NCBI GenBank assembly: GCA_026008535.1
Contig: BRKX01000007.1
Span: forward strand, 3,805,001 to 3,869,000
Direction: 5' to 3'
Origin: Perilla frutescens
Lineage: Eukaryota > Streptophyta > Magnoliopsida > Lamiales > Lamiaceae
Length of the DNA: 64,000 nt
Position 1 is the stretch's first letter; every line of letters begins with the position of its first letter. Shown piece after piece: positions 36,991-47,649 of this stretch. The position numbers and the translations under genes were made by a program. The notes below the pieces were generated by a model. The model worked only from the letters and a program-made list of their open reading frames with translations, was not told the origin of the DNA and made no database searches.

Positions 36991-38705
36991 AAAGTTAGGG
37001 CTGGTAAAAAATACCGTCATACCGAAATATCATCCATACCGTACCAGAAAAATACCGAAGATACCCATATTTATGGTATACCATTTTTTCGGTAAGGTAT
37101 GATACCTTACCGAAATTTTTCGGTAAGGTAACGGTATGCATTTTTAAAAATTAAGGTATATCGGCGTATATCGAAAGTTCGGTATACCGTCATATATCGG
37201 TATATACTGCCATACTGTATCACGGTATATGCCGAAGTGAATGTATATACCGATATACCGGTATATACCTTCACACCGTACCATCGGTACATACCGTACT
37301 TCGAATTTAATATATGTATATATATATATATATGCATATCTATAATACAATATTTAGTAAATTTATCATAAAATTTATGTTTTGATATTTAATTTAATAC
37401 CTAAATTATAACTAAAATTGAACTATTTGAAATTAAATGTAATAAATAATAATCTTCTATTTTTTCGATCACTAAAATTAAAATTTAAAATCAATAATCG
37501 ATAAAAATTAAAATATAATAATGTATACGTAAATTATAAGATATAAAATTATTTCAATAGAATAAAAGATAAATTACATTATATAATGCATATTAATCTT
37601 TTATTCTTCTTCAATTTTTAAAACTAGAAGTTAATAAGAATGATTGAAACGATTAAAAGAAAATGAGATATATTATATAAAAATATAATACGTAGTTTGT
37701 TCACCGTAAAAGTTCATAGACATATAATATTTAATATAATTTAATAATTTAATTATAACTAAAAATCAAACAATGTGAAATCAAATGTAATAAATAATAA
37801 TTATATTATTTTTCAATCTTTAAACTATAAGTGATGATGAATGGTCTAAACATTTTAAAGAAAATGAGTTATACTATCCAATAATATTATTAAATTTCAT
37901 ATAATTTAATACGTACTTCAATTATTACTACAAATTCATCATTTTGAAATCAAATGTTATTGATAATCTTTTATTCCTTTTTAAACTTTAGACTAAAAGT
38001 TATGATGAATAGTAAAGAAAAATATACTAAAATGAAATATTATATACAATATTATAATATTTAGTATATTCATCATAAAAATTTAGGAAAATGTTATATT
38101 TCATATAATTTAATACAAAACTCCTAACTAAAAATTGAACAATGTGAAATCAGATGTAATAAATAATAATGTTATTCTTTAGATTAAAAGTTATGATGAA
38201 TTATAAAAAAAAAAGATATGATATTGAATATTATAATATTTAGTATATGTCCATCATAAACATTTAGGAAAATATTGTATTTCATATAATTAATACAAAA
38301 CTCCTAACTAAAAACTGAATAATGTGAAATCTAATGTAATAAATTATAATCTTATATTCTTCTTTAATCTTATGACTAAAAGTTATGATGAATTATTGTG
38401 AAAATTAAAATTAGTTGTATAATTGAAGTGTATTATTTAATCTATTTATGTTTATATAAATGAATTTGTATTATTGATTAATGTTTCTTTATGCATGTAT
38501 TTTCTTATTAAATATGTTTTAGCATAATGATAATTTCAATATACCGTGAAATATTGGTATGGTACAGACCGAAATATGAGTACAATAACGTATACCGAAG
38601 TAAGGTATACCGAACTAAGGTACGGTAAGGTATACCGAAATAAAAGTATGGTAAAGGTATACATTATGTGTCATACCGAACTTAAGATATACCGAACTAA
38701 GGAGG
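36991..38705. mobile_element. TATACCG-rich non-autonomous element
   Basis: Both ends are packed with ACCGT/TATACCG/CGGTA motifs (36995-37300 and 38540-38705) around an AT-rich core. The left edge, TTAGGGCTGGTAAAAAATAC, looks like a hAT-type terminus, but no matching right terminus or duplication was found. It replaces the 5' part of the copia element. Open frames at 37107-37350 are translations of the repeats. Confidence 0.55.
37350..38400. repeat. Diverged tandem repeats, about 150-170-bp unit
   Basis: A unit with ATTTCATATAATTTAATAC, AACTAAAAATTGAAC, GTGAAATCAAATGTAATAAA, TAATCTTTTATTC and AGACTAAAAGTTATGATGAA recurs about five times (near 37370, 37735, 37890, 38085, 38270), with decreasing similarity to the left. 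Confidence 0.7.
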
Positions 38706-38857
38706 AGTAGAAGGAGTTATCAAGTTCGGGGAACCCTGAGCCTTGTCTTGCTTGATTCTCGGCTAGAATTGCTTCCTGTCCCTTGAGGGACGATCGGAGT
38801 CAACTACCGGTGATGGAAAGAAGGGGTGGAATCTCTCGGCGTGTCCCGTTGATACCC

Positions 38858-40283
38858 TGTTAGTTTTGTATACTGGAAGACTTGTCTTTGTATACTTTTC
38901 TGATGATATGAAATGAAAGTTATTGCAGTCACTGTTTGCATTTAGATTATGTTCTATAATTGTTTTATGCAATGTTCCATATACTTACATTTTAGATGAT
39001 ATGATGTGGGGAGTCACACGGTAAGATCATATCATTAGAACCTTGTAATGTATTAAATAGCTCACGGCTTAGATGGTCCTGAACACACCATCGGTACACC
39101 GTAGAATAATCTGACAAGTTAGTTTATCTTGACTAACTGATTATTCTAGTACACTCGTTAGTGTATTGAGGAGGATCACGATAGGATACTATTCTCTGTT
39201 TCTGACCCAGTTACTGAGAGAATAAAGATCCACAGAGTTCGGGTTCTGAACTCATGTGATATTGGCAAGCATATGTGTGCGTTGTTTGTTACTTTGATTT
39301 ATCAAAGGGTGAGATCTTTTCGTAGATCAATAAACTCGATATCTTGGGTAATGACAGTGTATGCATGATGTCTTAAGCAGTATGCATGAGCACCGTGTTC
39401 TGGTGCGCCAGATTGATGATGTTCTCTTGAGAAAATACAAGTTCATGTTGAAACCCTGCAGGTGGAATTTATTCCTTACATGATAAAGCTTGTGTGGTAC
39501 TACTCAAGGTTTTAGATGTTAATTAATTATAGCTGTCAGAGGCTGACATAATTAATTAATAAACATTATATCTTAAACACGGGGAATGGCTAGACTGAAG
39601 GAGAAAACATATTCGTAAATATGTATTAAAATGGTAGGTCAGTTTTACTTCTTTAGTGGAATAAAAGTAAAACTTAATTTATTTAATTATATCCTAAGTT
39701 TATTGGATATTGGATATTAAATAAATTAGTGGGCCAATTTAATATTCTTCTAGATCCCTGTTGTAGCCCAATTGACTGATAGTGGACTGGATATTGAACT
39801 TGAGATAGAGGCCCAAACCTAGTAGGGTTGGGTGACCAATTTTCGGCCACCTCCCCTATATATAGAGGAGGTGGGTTCGAAAATTAGAGCATAATAATTC
39901 AGCCCCTCTTTGTCTCTCAAAGTTATCCACAGATTCCACAACCCTATCTAGTAGATTTCAACCCATTCTGAATCTAGATACAGTCCGGAAATACAACAGA
40001 AGATCTTGGAGTAGAATACTGTGTTGGTCAAATCTTGAGGTGTAGGTGGCCCCATTACTGTGTTCATTCAACAACAAGATTAGATCTTTAATCTTGTCCT
40101 CAGACCGTCTGGCAATTGTAAGTAATTCGAATCTATGTATTCCGCTTCGCTAGATTCGTTTTGCATGGTTTTGTGCGTGACGTGATACACATGCATGTGA
40201 CATAAAAATTATGATTTGCATGAACATGGATTAATGAACAACCAAATGATCCTGCAGTGGTTTAATTCGAAAAAACCCCAACA
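38858..40283 (+). mobile_element. Solo LTR, family B (1.43 kb)
   Basis: Starts TGTTAGTTTTGTATACTGG, ends AAAAACCCCAACA, and is flanked by TACCC at 38853-38857 and 40284-40288. A TATA box (CTATATATAGAGG) lies at about 39857, followed by a likely transcription start region and T-rich 3' part, which sets the orientation. No internal retrotransposon domain adjoins it. Confidence 0.85.
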
Positions 40284-41265
40284 TACCCAACATAGATAGT
40301 AGCTTTCCTTTTTGGATAGAAACACTTGCTGATCCTCGGGTCCTGTTATTGAGGTCTAACAACTTGAATGGTATCATCTCAGTCAGTTCAAGCACTAAGC
40401 TTCCATTCCCCAAGTTGCAAGTTTTTGATATAAACCATAATTCATTCACTGGTTTTTTCCCTCTCGATATTTAAAGAATATCCCAGCGATGATAGATGTA
40501 AAGGTAAATCTCATAGAAGAGCATAATTGGTTTTCATTTTATAGCGAGTGGTTGACAGTTACTTTTAAAGGATCAGAGCGATCGTTGAAGAGAATTCTCA
40601 TTACCTTTTCAACTATTGACTTGTCATCCAATAGATTCTAAGGGAGTAACCCAAATTCAATAGGAAATCTGAATTCCTTAATATACTTAAATTTCTCTCA
40701 CAATTGCCTCACTCGACATATTCCTGCATCTCTCAGAAGTGTGACTACACTTGAGTCATTGGATCTCTCTTCATATCAATTGATGGGAGAAATTGCAGTT
40801 GAGCTAACAAAGCTCACATTTCTTTCTGAGTTAGACTTTTCAATGAACAATCTTTCAGGGCAGATACCTCAATCCACCGACCAATTTTCAATATTTGAAA
40901 GTTTCTCATATATTGGGAACTTGGGATTATGTGGATTTCCATTAACACATAAATGTGAAGAGGACAAGGAACTGCCTTCACCACCAATGACACTGCAAGA
41001 AGGTGATGATTCTTATTTTGGGGATGAATTCTGTTTGCAGTCTGTTGCTTTGGGGTATGGATGTGGTTTTGAATTTGGAGTTAGTATGGGTTATTTTGTT
41101 CTTTGATATGGATGGCCTAAATGGTTGGTGGAATTTTTCTTCGGCATTGAATTCAAGAAAAAAAAAGAAGCAATAGAGGAAATGTGGCGCGATCGAGAAG
41201 TACTTGATTCAAGGTTAAAAGTGAAACAAAGCTTCGTTAAAAGTAGGTTTTCAGAGCTTCTGTGA
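40284..41265 (+). pseudogene. LRR receptor-like protein (Cf/Eix type) relic, C-terminal part
   Basis: The translation shows LRR blocks (LRSNNLNG, FDINHNSFTGFFP, IDLSSNRF, LNFSHNCLTRHIP, LDLSSYQLMGEIA, LDFSMNNLSGQIP), the C-cap GNLGLCGFPL, an acidic juxtamembrane stretch, a G-rich membrane segment (GYGCGFEFGVSMGYFVL) and a short tail with YGWPKW. In plants these proteins sit in the plasma membrane and sense pathogen or apoplastic ligands. Lesions: a frameshift near 40470, TAA at 40639, and TGA at 41104 just after the membrane segment. The stop at 41263-41265 looks like the natural end. The N-terminal LRRs are missing, and a solo LTR ends at the 5' edge. Confidence 0.88.
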
Positions 41266-41340
41266 AAGACTTGTATGCTTGTACAATGTATAAATATTTA
41301 ATATTGTTTGAGCTATTGTACATTAATGTATAATGGGTAT

Positions 41341-42300
41341 TGTTGTTTTTTCACTATTATTCAGTTGAAATGTTATATTTGTAAATCAAGCAATAATTAT
41401 AGTATAACTTATGAATTCAAAGAAGGAAGAAGAAGATGTATTGCCAAAAGGGTTTCTCAACAAAAGGAGGCTTACAAAAGTGAAGTGCAAAAAGAGTAAA
41501 ACACAAGTCCTATGCAAATGCCCTTAAGAGATACATTAGGGCAAAATAGAAAGACTAAACTACCCTCCCCTTAAGAGATACATTAGGGCAAAATAGAAAG
41601 ACTAAACTACCCTCCATAATAAGACAAGTAAAAATACACTAATATAAATATTTCCAACACCCTTCCTCAAAATCAAGATGTCGCTGCAAGGAGCATCGAG
41701 AGTTTGCCAACTAAGAAACGGAAACACGGAAGCGGAAGAGACTTAGTGAATAAATCAGCAATCTGCGAGGAGGAGGTGAGGAAGGGAAGTGTGAGAGTGC
41801 CAACTCGTAAATGATGTCGAGTGAGATGATAGTCAATCTCAATATGCTTGGTCCGTTCATGAAAAACGAAATCATGAGCAATCTGGATGGCACTCTTATT
41901 ATCACAATACATAGGAGTGGGATCATGAATGGGGACTCCCGTGTCGGCAAGCAACCAACGAAGCCAAACAATCTTAGTAGTGGTGGAAGCCATGGCTCGA
42001 TACTCAGCTTCAGTAGAAGAACGGGAAACGACATGCTGTTTCTTACTCTTCCAAGAGATAAGAGAATCGCCAAGAAATACACAAATGCCAGTGGTAGACT
42101 TTCGATCAACAGGATCACTAGCCCAATCAACATCAAAAAAGGCGCGCAGGGTAAGGGATGAGGTAGATGGAAATAATAGACTCTGAAAGATAGTACCTCG
42201 AAGATACCGTAGAATGCGGAGAACAGCCGCCCACTTTTAGAAATTCTCAAAATAGCGACATAAATTGAAGACTCCCTCAGTCGGTAATAACGACGAAACT
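41341..42300 (-). mobile_element. Ty1/copia 3' end fragment, minus strand
   Basis: The 3' LTR is 41341-41659 (minus-strand TGTTGGAAATATTTA to AAAAAACAACA), preceded by the purine run GAGGAAGGG. Then the RNase H region (41673 to about 42240) has YCDNKSAIQIAHD, HERTKHIEIDYH, a LFTKSL motif and, in another frame, the SRSSTEAEY-type block near 42000. The rest of the element is missing to the right. It lies just downstream of the RLP relic. Confidence 0.85.
41520..41617. repeat. Tandem duplication, two copies of about 48 bp, in the copia LTR
   Basis: CCCTTAAGAGATACATTAGG, followed by GCAAAATAGAAAGACTAAAC and TACCCTCC, occurs twice in direct succession. Confidence 0.95.
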
Positions 42301-42368
42301 AGATCGGAATGCCAATGAGAAATAATACAACTAAGGGAAAAATACATTTTAACAACGACGGAATATTC

Positions 42369-45319
42369 TGTAACGATTCATTTTTACATAATTTGAATTA
42401 TTTTTAATTGCTTAATTGTTTAGAATTGAATTTTAATTTATTTGGTGATGCTCGATAAAAATTAGACGGGCTTGAGAGAGTCCGACATTGCGCCCCTAGC
42501 ATAGATAAGAAATTTTAGGACATAAACTTAAGCCTTATAATTATTATTTGAGCTTGTTTAAATGTTTTTGAACTTATTTTAAAATAGAAAGAATTTGTGT
42601 TACATTTGAATTTGAGCTAGTATATTTATTTTAATAGCTTTTCGTTAAGAGTCTAGAATTTGGAGTTTTGATCTCAAACTATTATACCATTAAGATGAGC
42701 CTTGCTAGAGAAATTTAGTAAAACCGGAAGACTCTTAAAAATATAAATAAATATAATATTATCCCCATCACCCTCACCCTCACCCTAGAAGCTTCCTTAC
42801 TCATATTCACACACGAAATATTACCACCCAATACTCCAAACCTCTTGAACTAGAATTCAAGATCTCAAAACAATTCCACATACTTTTTACAAGGATTCAA
42901 AATGCCAAGTTCTTCCTCCTCACATATCTTCAAAAGTCCGATCATTTCAGTAAGTTCTCCAACTCAATTCTATATATTTTTTTCCTTATATTTAAAGACC
43001 AAAAGTTTAACTATATTTTTCCAGATCCATAAGCCACCCAATTTATTCTCAAATCGTATAACATCAACGGTTAAATATCCCACATTAGTTGGGGAAAGTG
43101 GCATGTGCCACTTAAGTTAGGGTCGATTTTGTGAGGGTGAGTTACACCCAATATCCATTTCTAATACCAACCTTAATGGGCAGAGGTCAAATTCATGTTT
43201 CAAATTCTTAGATTTATTAACGTTTCAATTTTTACCAAATACTTATGAAAGAAACTAGAACTGAGATGCATCTTAATTAACAAAAACACATCACGCCTCT
43301 GCACGAGCATTGTTGCAATAATCAATTCATAACATCTATAATCACCCATATCGTATCTTCAAGCTTAATTCTACAGCAACGACTACCTCAACCTCATCCC
43401 ATAAACACATACACACGATTCTGTATTCAGGAGCATTTAGAAATTAAATAAAAAATATTTTTGAAAGATAAATATAAATTTAGAAAAACTTAGAAAATAA
43501 AAGGGAAAAGAGTCGAGTTTCAGACTGGAGTGAGTGGAGTCGAGTCGAGTTGGGTCGTCAGAGTGGTCTCGAATATGGGTTTATGTCAATGTGTCTAGTT
43601 GAATCTGTTGGTGGTCGGTATCGAGTCGGCGAGATGAGGGGATGAGGTGTCGGCGGTGATCAGTTAGGCTTGGGCTGCGTCGAGTCTGGTGTTGGGGTGG
43701 TCTGAGTCGTGGCTGAGGTCTCTGTTTTGTCGGTCAGTCGTCGGCGTTGTTCTGAACTCTAGATGGTGTCGAGTGTTGTAGTCGACCTCGCCGGTGTCGA
43801 GTAGAGAGAGAGAGAGAGATAGAGGAGAGTTAGGGTTAAGGAATGAAATTTGGGGATTTTTTATACCTGTTCTGTTCTTGACGTGATTTTGTAAAGAAGA
43901 AGGGGAGCGTTTAGCTGCAAATGAGTTATTTTCAGTTTGGAATCGCTAGTTTACAGAAATTAGAAAAATGACCCCAGAAATTTTATGAACTCTAGATTTA
44001 GTACTATCTATTTATTTCAAAATTCTAAATCTACCTAGACACTTTTCAGAATTTAAATTTGGGTCCATAACTTCATAAATTGATTAATTAGCCTAAAAAA
44101 TCTAGTTTATCAGATTTACTAAAATTAAAATTGGCCCATTTTATTTAACTAATATTGTTTTGATACTAGATGCGGCGCAATTAGGACCCTCGTTCATTAT
44201 ATGACTCTACTGAATTTTACGTGTTCTTTACTTTTAAGTGGGTAAATATCTGCTTTAAATTGTGCTTTGAAATGGGTCATATTATTTACGAAAGTATATG
44301 ATATATATGATTTTTTGAGAGAGAGAAATCATTTTTTAATCCATTGAATTTGTCGTGAATGGAGTTTGGATATAGTTTTATACGCATAAAATACCATTTC
44401 GTATGCACCGGGATAGTGTAACGCACGCACGTAGAGCGTGGCTTACACAACAGAAGATGTATGTCCCGTGCACAGTGTGATATATCCGAGAAAAATAAGA
44501 AGAAGAAATACCCTAAATCCATTATTTCCTTCAATGTAAATTCAGTTGGATAAATAAAAAGAAGTGCACATGATCCCCCCACTAAATATGTTTTAAGAGT
44601 ACTCACTCCCATGTTTTTAATGTTTTCATGTCAGTGAGCTTGAAGCAGCATGAAGGAAATGGGGCGGACATGTTCTTGATGTTTGGGTTAATTATTTTTT
44701 ATCTTTTAACCTTGTTGCCTTAAGTTACTTATTTTGAACCTAATATTTTATGACTAATGCCTTTTGAATTAACCCAAACTAGGAATTGGATATTATGATG
44801 TCTCGAACATAAATCTTATATATTACTTCGTTCGTTTCGTTTTATTTGTTGTTTTAGATATTTTTATCTAGAATTAACAATTAATTTTGTGGACAAATAT
44901 ATATCCATATCCCTCATATATGTCACAAAATCTTATTCAATTATATTTTCTTAAAATAGGGTTTGTGATACGGTTAAATTAGAGAGAGTGTGTGTGAAAA
45001 TATATAAAATAATAAATATTTTGAAACAAAATAAAAAATCTAAAACAACAAATAAAACGAAACGGAGAGAGTATAAATTATAAGGTTCCTCTTTGAAATG
45101 AACTATAATCTTCATTGTAAGCTATCTTATAAACTTAGGTGTTTCCGAACTAAGTCAATATTTTAAAGATATATTACGAATTGTTTTCCTACATAGAAAT
45201 TCAAAATTATATATTTTGAATATAAAAAATAATGTGCGAATTGTTATTTTTGTTAATTTTTTTCCACTTTAATGAATAGAAATAGTAACATTTTGAATTA
45301 AAGAATTTAGGGTGTTACA
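42369..45319. mobile_element. Solo LTR, family A, second copy (2.95 kb)
   Basis: Starts TGTAACGATTC, ends GGGTGTTACA, and is flanked by TATTC (42364-42368, 45320-45324). It is colinear with 12459-15110. Most of its extra length is the MITE at 44826-45071. No coding domains. Confidence 0.85.
44826..45071. mobile_element. Stowaway-type MITE inside solo LTR A2
   Basis: TA on both sides (44824-44825, 45072-45073). Ends are CTTCGTTCGTTTCGTTTTAT on the left and CTCTCTCCGTTTCGTTTTAT on the right (minus strand), both continuing TTGTTGTTTTAGAT. Absent from the sister LTR, so it inserted later. Confidence 0.88.
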
Positions 45320-45324
45320 TATTC

Positions 45325-46135
45325 CGTCATTAAGAGTAAAATAATTTATATATCTAACAACGGTTGTTACCGTCAAAATCTATCTATCTATACATATATT
45401 AAGGTAAAATCGTGAAGGGTAAAATTGTCAAAAAAAAGTCAGTGAAATTATGATTTAAGAATAAATTTTATGCTGAAAAGAATTTGAAAGTATGTCTTTT
45501 TAACGTTTCATTTCTTTATTTTTTCGTAGATTTGATTATTTTTTACTCATATGCCATTAGTTTATTACTGCATAATTAATTGTGATATTTTTTTCTCGAT
45601 CAACTCTTCATTATTTTGGAAAATCGATCCAGCTAGCCCTTTCAAGAAAAATCAATTAGGCTGATCACCTCTTGATTTTTTATTTTTTATTTTGTGGAAA
45701 CCGATTAAGCTGATCTTGAACATATTACCGTTTTTTCTTTTTTCTTTATGGGAAATCAATTTAGCTCTTTGGTATAAATGTAAACAACTTTTCAACTTCT
45801 TGGTTTCAACTTTCAACTTAGTATAAAATTAATGGAGCAAATTCCATACCCTATAATCAATAATATTTTCCCGGAGGAAGAAAATGCAAAACGTTCCCCC
45901 TATCCATCAAACACATATTCAAGTCTTTTTTTAAATAGTTGTGTTGAGCTTTTAAATAATCAGGCCGAAATTTAAATTTATATTGTTCAGGTTATTTACA
46001 TTTTATTTGATTTTGATGACAGTGACAATATATGTGATTCCTGTTGTTACGTTGTTCATGCAAATTCTATCATTTACATTCGAACTGTAATAATATACCA
46101 TATAAAAATTATTATCTATTTTTCTATAATATATT
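45325..46135. other. AT-rich spacer, no gene seen
   Basis: Short repeated CGATTAAGCTGATC-like and AATCAATTTAGCT phrases occur near 45610-45760. No coding domain or element ends could be fixed. Confidence 0.55.
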
Positions 46136-46305
46136 GTTGGGATAACAATTCAAGTCCCACATCCGAAATATATTCAAGAGTTGTCTTGTATATAAGGAGT
46201 TCCCCTACCCCATTAATATGAGGCCTTTTGTGAGATGCCTAAAGTGAAAATCGTGTTGGCTTGGTCAAAGCTGACAATATTTTACTAATGTGGGGAAAGG
46301 TGAAC
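46136..46305 (+). mobile_element. Small LTR/TRIM-like fragment with USE + TATA promoter look
   Basis: Begins TGTTGGGATAACAATTC, then AAGTCCCACATCC (resembling the plant snRNA upstream element RTCCCACATCG) and TGTATATAAGG about 34 bp later, then TGACAATATTTTACTAATGT. This combination is common in plant LTR and TRIM sequences. The right end is not defined. No snRNA-like body follows the TATA box. Confidence 0.45.
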
Positions 46306-46334
46306 TCACGGTCCATTAGTCCGTAAACGGGTAC

Positions 46335-46337
<3 letters not shown>

Positions 46338-46380
<43 letters not shown>
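46338..46380. repeat. (AT)n microsatellite
   Basis: About 21 uninterrupted units. Confidence 0.97.
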
Positions 46381-46382
<2 letters not shown>

Positions 46383-46599
46383 GCTTACTTAGCCCCTTTT
46401 TACTATTTGACTCATTTAGCCCTCTCGACTTTCTAAAATGGGTCACATTACCTCTTGTGGATGAAACAGTTTACACTATTAACAAACACACATCAACATA
46501 CATTAGAAATTTTTTATATGCTTTTATGAACAATTTTGCAATCAGCCAAAATTACAACACATTACTAATTATGGTTACTAATTAACAAAATAATAAATA

Positions 46600-46890
46600 T
46601 GGCAAAGGGCCAAATAAACACATCAACTATATGTCAAGTCCTACTTAGATGTATGATCTATTTTTTGGCCCAATACGCACCTAAACTATTTAAAAATCTA
46701 ACATTGAATTGATTTTGAGATTTATAATCTAATTCGTAATACAAACACTCGTCAGTTTGTTATGTTTTGAGTAGTTTAGGGGTTGATTGTACTTTTTAAA
46801 TTGTCTAGGTGTGTATTGGGTTCAAAAATAGTTCGCACGTCTAGGTGGGATCGGACATATAGTTCAAGTAATTTTTTTGACCATTTGCCC
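46600..46890. mobile_element. MITE with about 90-bp inverted ends and 9-bp duplication
   Basis: Flanked by TAATAAATA (46591-46599, 46891-46899). The arms pair TGGCAAAGGGCCAAATAA with GGGCAAATGGTCAAAAAA, then CAACTATATGTC with GAACTATATGTC, and CCCAATACGCACCTAAAC with CCCAATACACACCTAGAC. Mutator-like by its duplication length. Confidence 0.85.
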
Positions 46891-46899
46891 TAATAAATA

Positions 46900-47640
46900 C
46901 CCATAAATTTATAATAAAATAACAAACACATAATAATAATATTATAGTATGAAAAAAAAACAATGTTTATAATATATGTATAATGACATAAATCATAAAA
47001 TTATTTTAATCTAAAAACTATCATTGGTGTATTTCAAAGTTATCATTAAGTATTCGACTCCATTTTCAATGGCATAATGAACCTATAAATCAATTAATAT
47101 CACTATATAATGACTTATGAAAATGATAATCTAAGCAAATTTGAAATTCATAAATCTTGCTCCATTTCCAAAATATTAAATCACTATAAATGAAGGTTTG
47201 ATCTCTATTTGTAGAATTTATAATCGAATTTCTGAATTTAAAATAATTTTATAAATGATATCAATATATATAAATATATGTATATATTATAACTATTTAA
47301 TTTTTCATATTATATTATTGTTATTCTAAACTTATTATTCTATTAATAAATTTGTAGGTATTTACCATTTTATTAATTTGTTGCAACTTTGATTACTTTG
47401 TACAAGTGTGTAAAAGTATGTGAAAAGATCTTATAAGTGTGTGTGTCAGAAATGTGTGTTGGCGTGTGTTTATTTATGATGCTAATTTTTCCATCCACTA
47501 AAAGAATAATACCAGTCATTTTAGAAAGTAAATGGGGCTAAATGTACCAAATAGTCAAAGAAAGAGAGCAGTGTGAACCTTGGGAAATAGTCAATGGGAC
47601 TATGTCACCCTTAACTCTATATTGTAAGCCCTCCTCCCCC
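46900..47640. other. AT-rich spacer before the MULE relic
   Basis: No gene or fixed element ends. It ends in a C-rich run (CCTCCCCCCACCCCCC, about 47632) just ahead of transposase similarity. Confidence 0.55.
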
Positions 47641-47649
47641 CACCCCCCG

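Noticed and set aside
37107..37350. Tyr-rich ORFs on the minus strand
   Set aside because: They are direct translations of the TATACCG repeats.
42300..45385. CACTA element flanking solo LTR A2
   Set aside because: ACGACGGAATATTC and TATTCCGTC on either side hint at CACTA-type subterminal repeats, but no CACTA terminus was found.
46136..46305. A spliceosomal snRNA gene
   Set aside because: The USE and TATA-like motifs are there, but the sequence after them shows no snRNA body, and the same motif pair is common in LTR/TRIM repeats.
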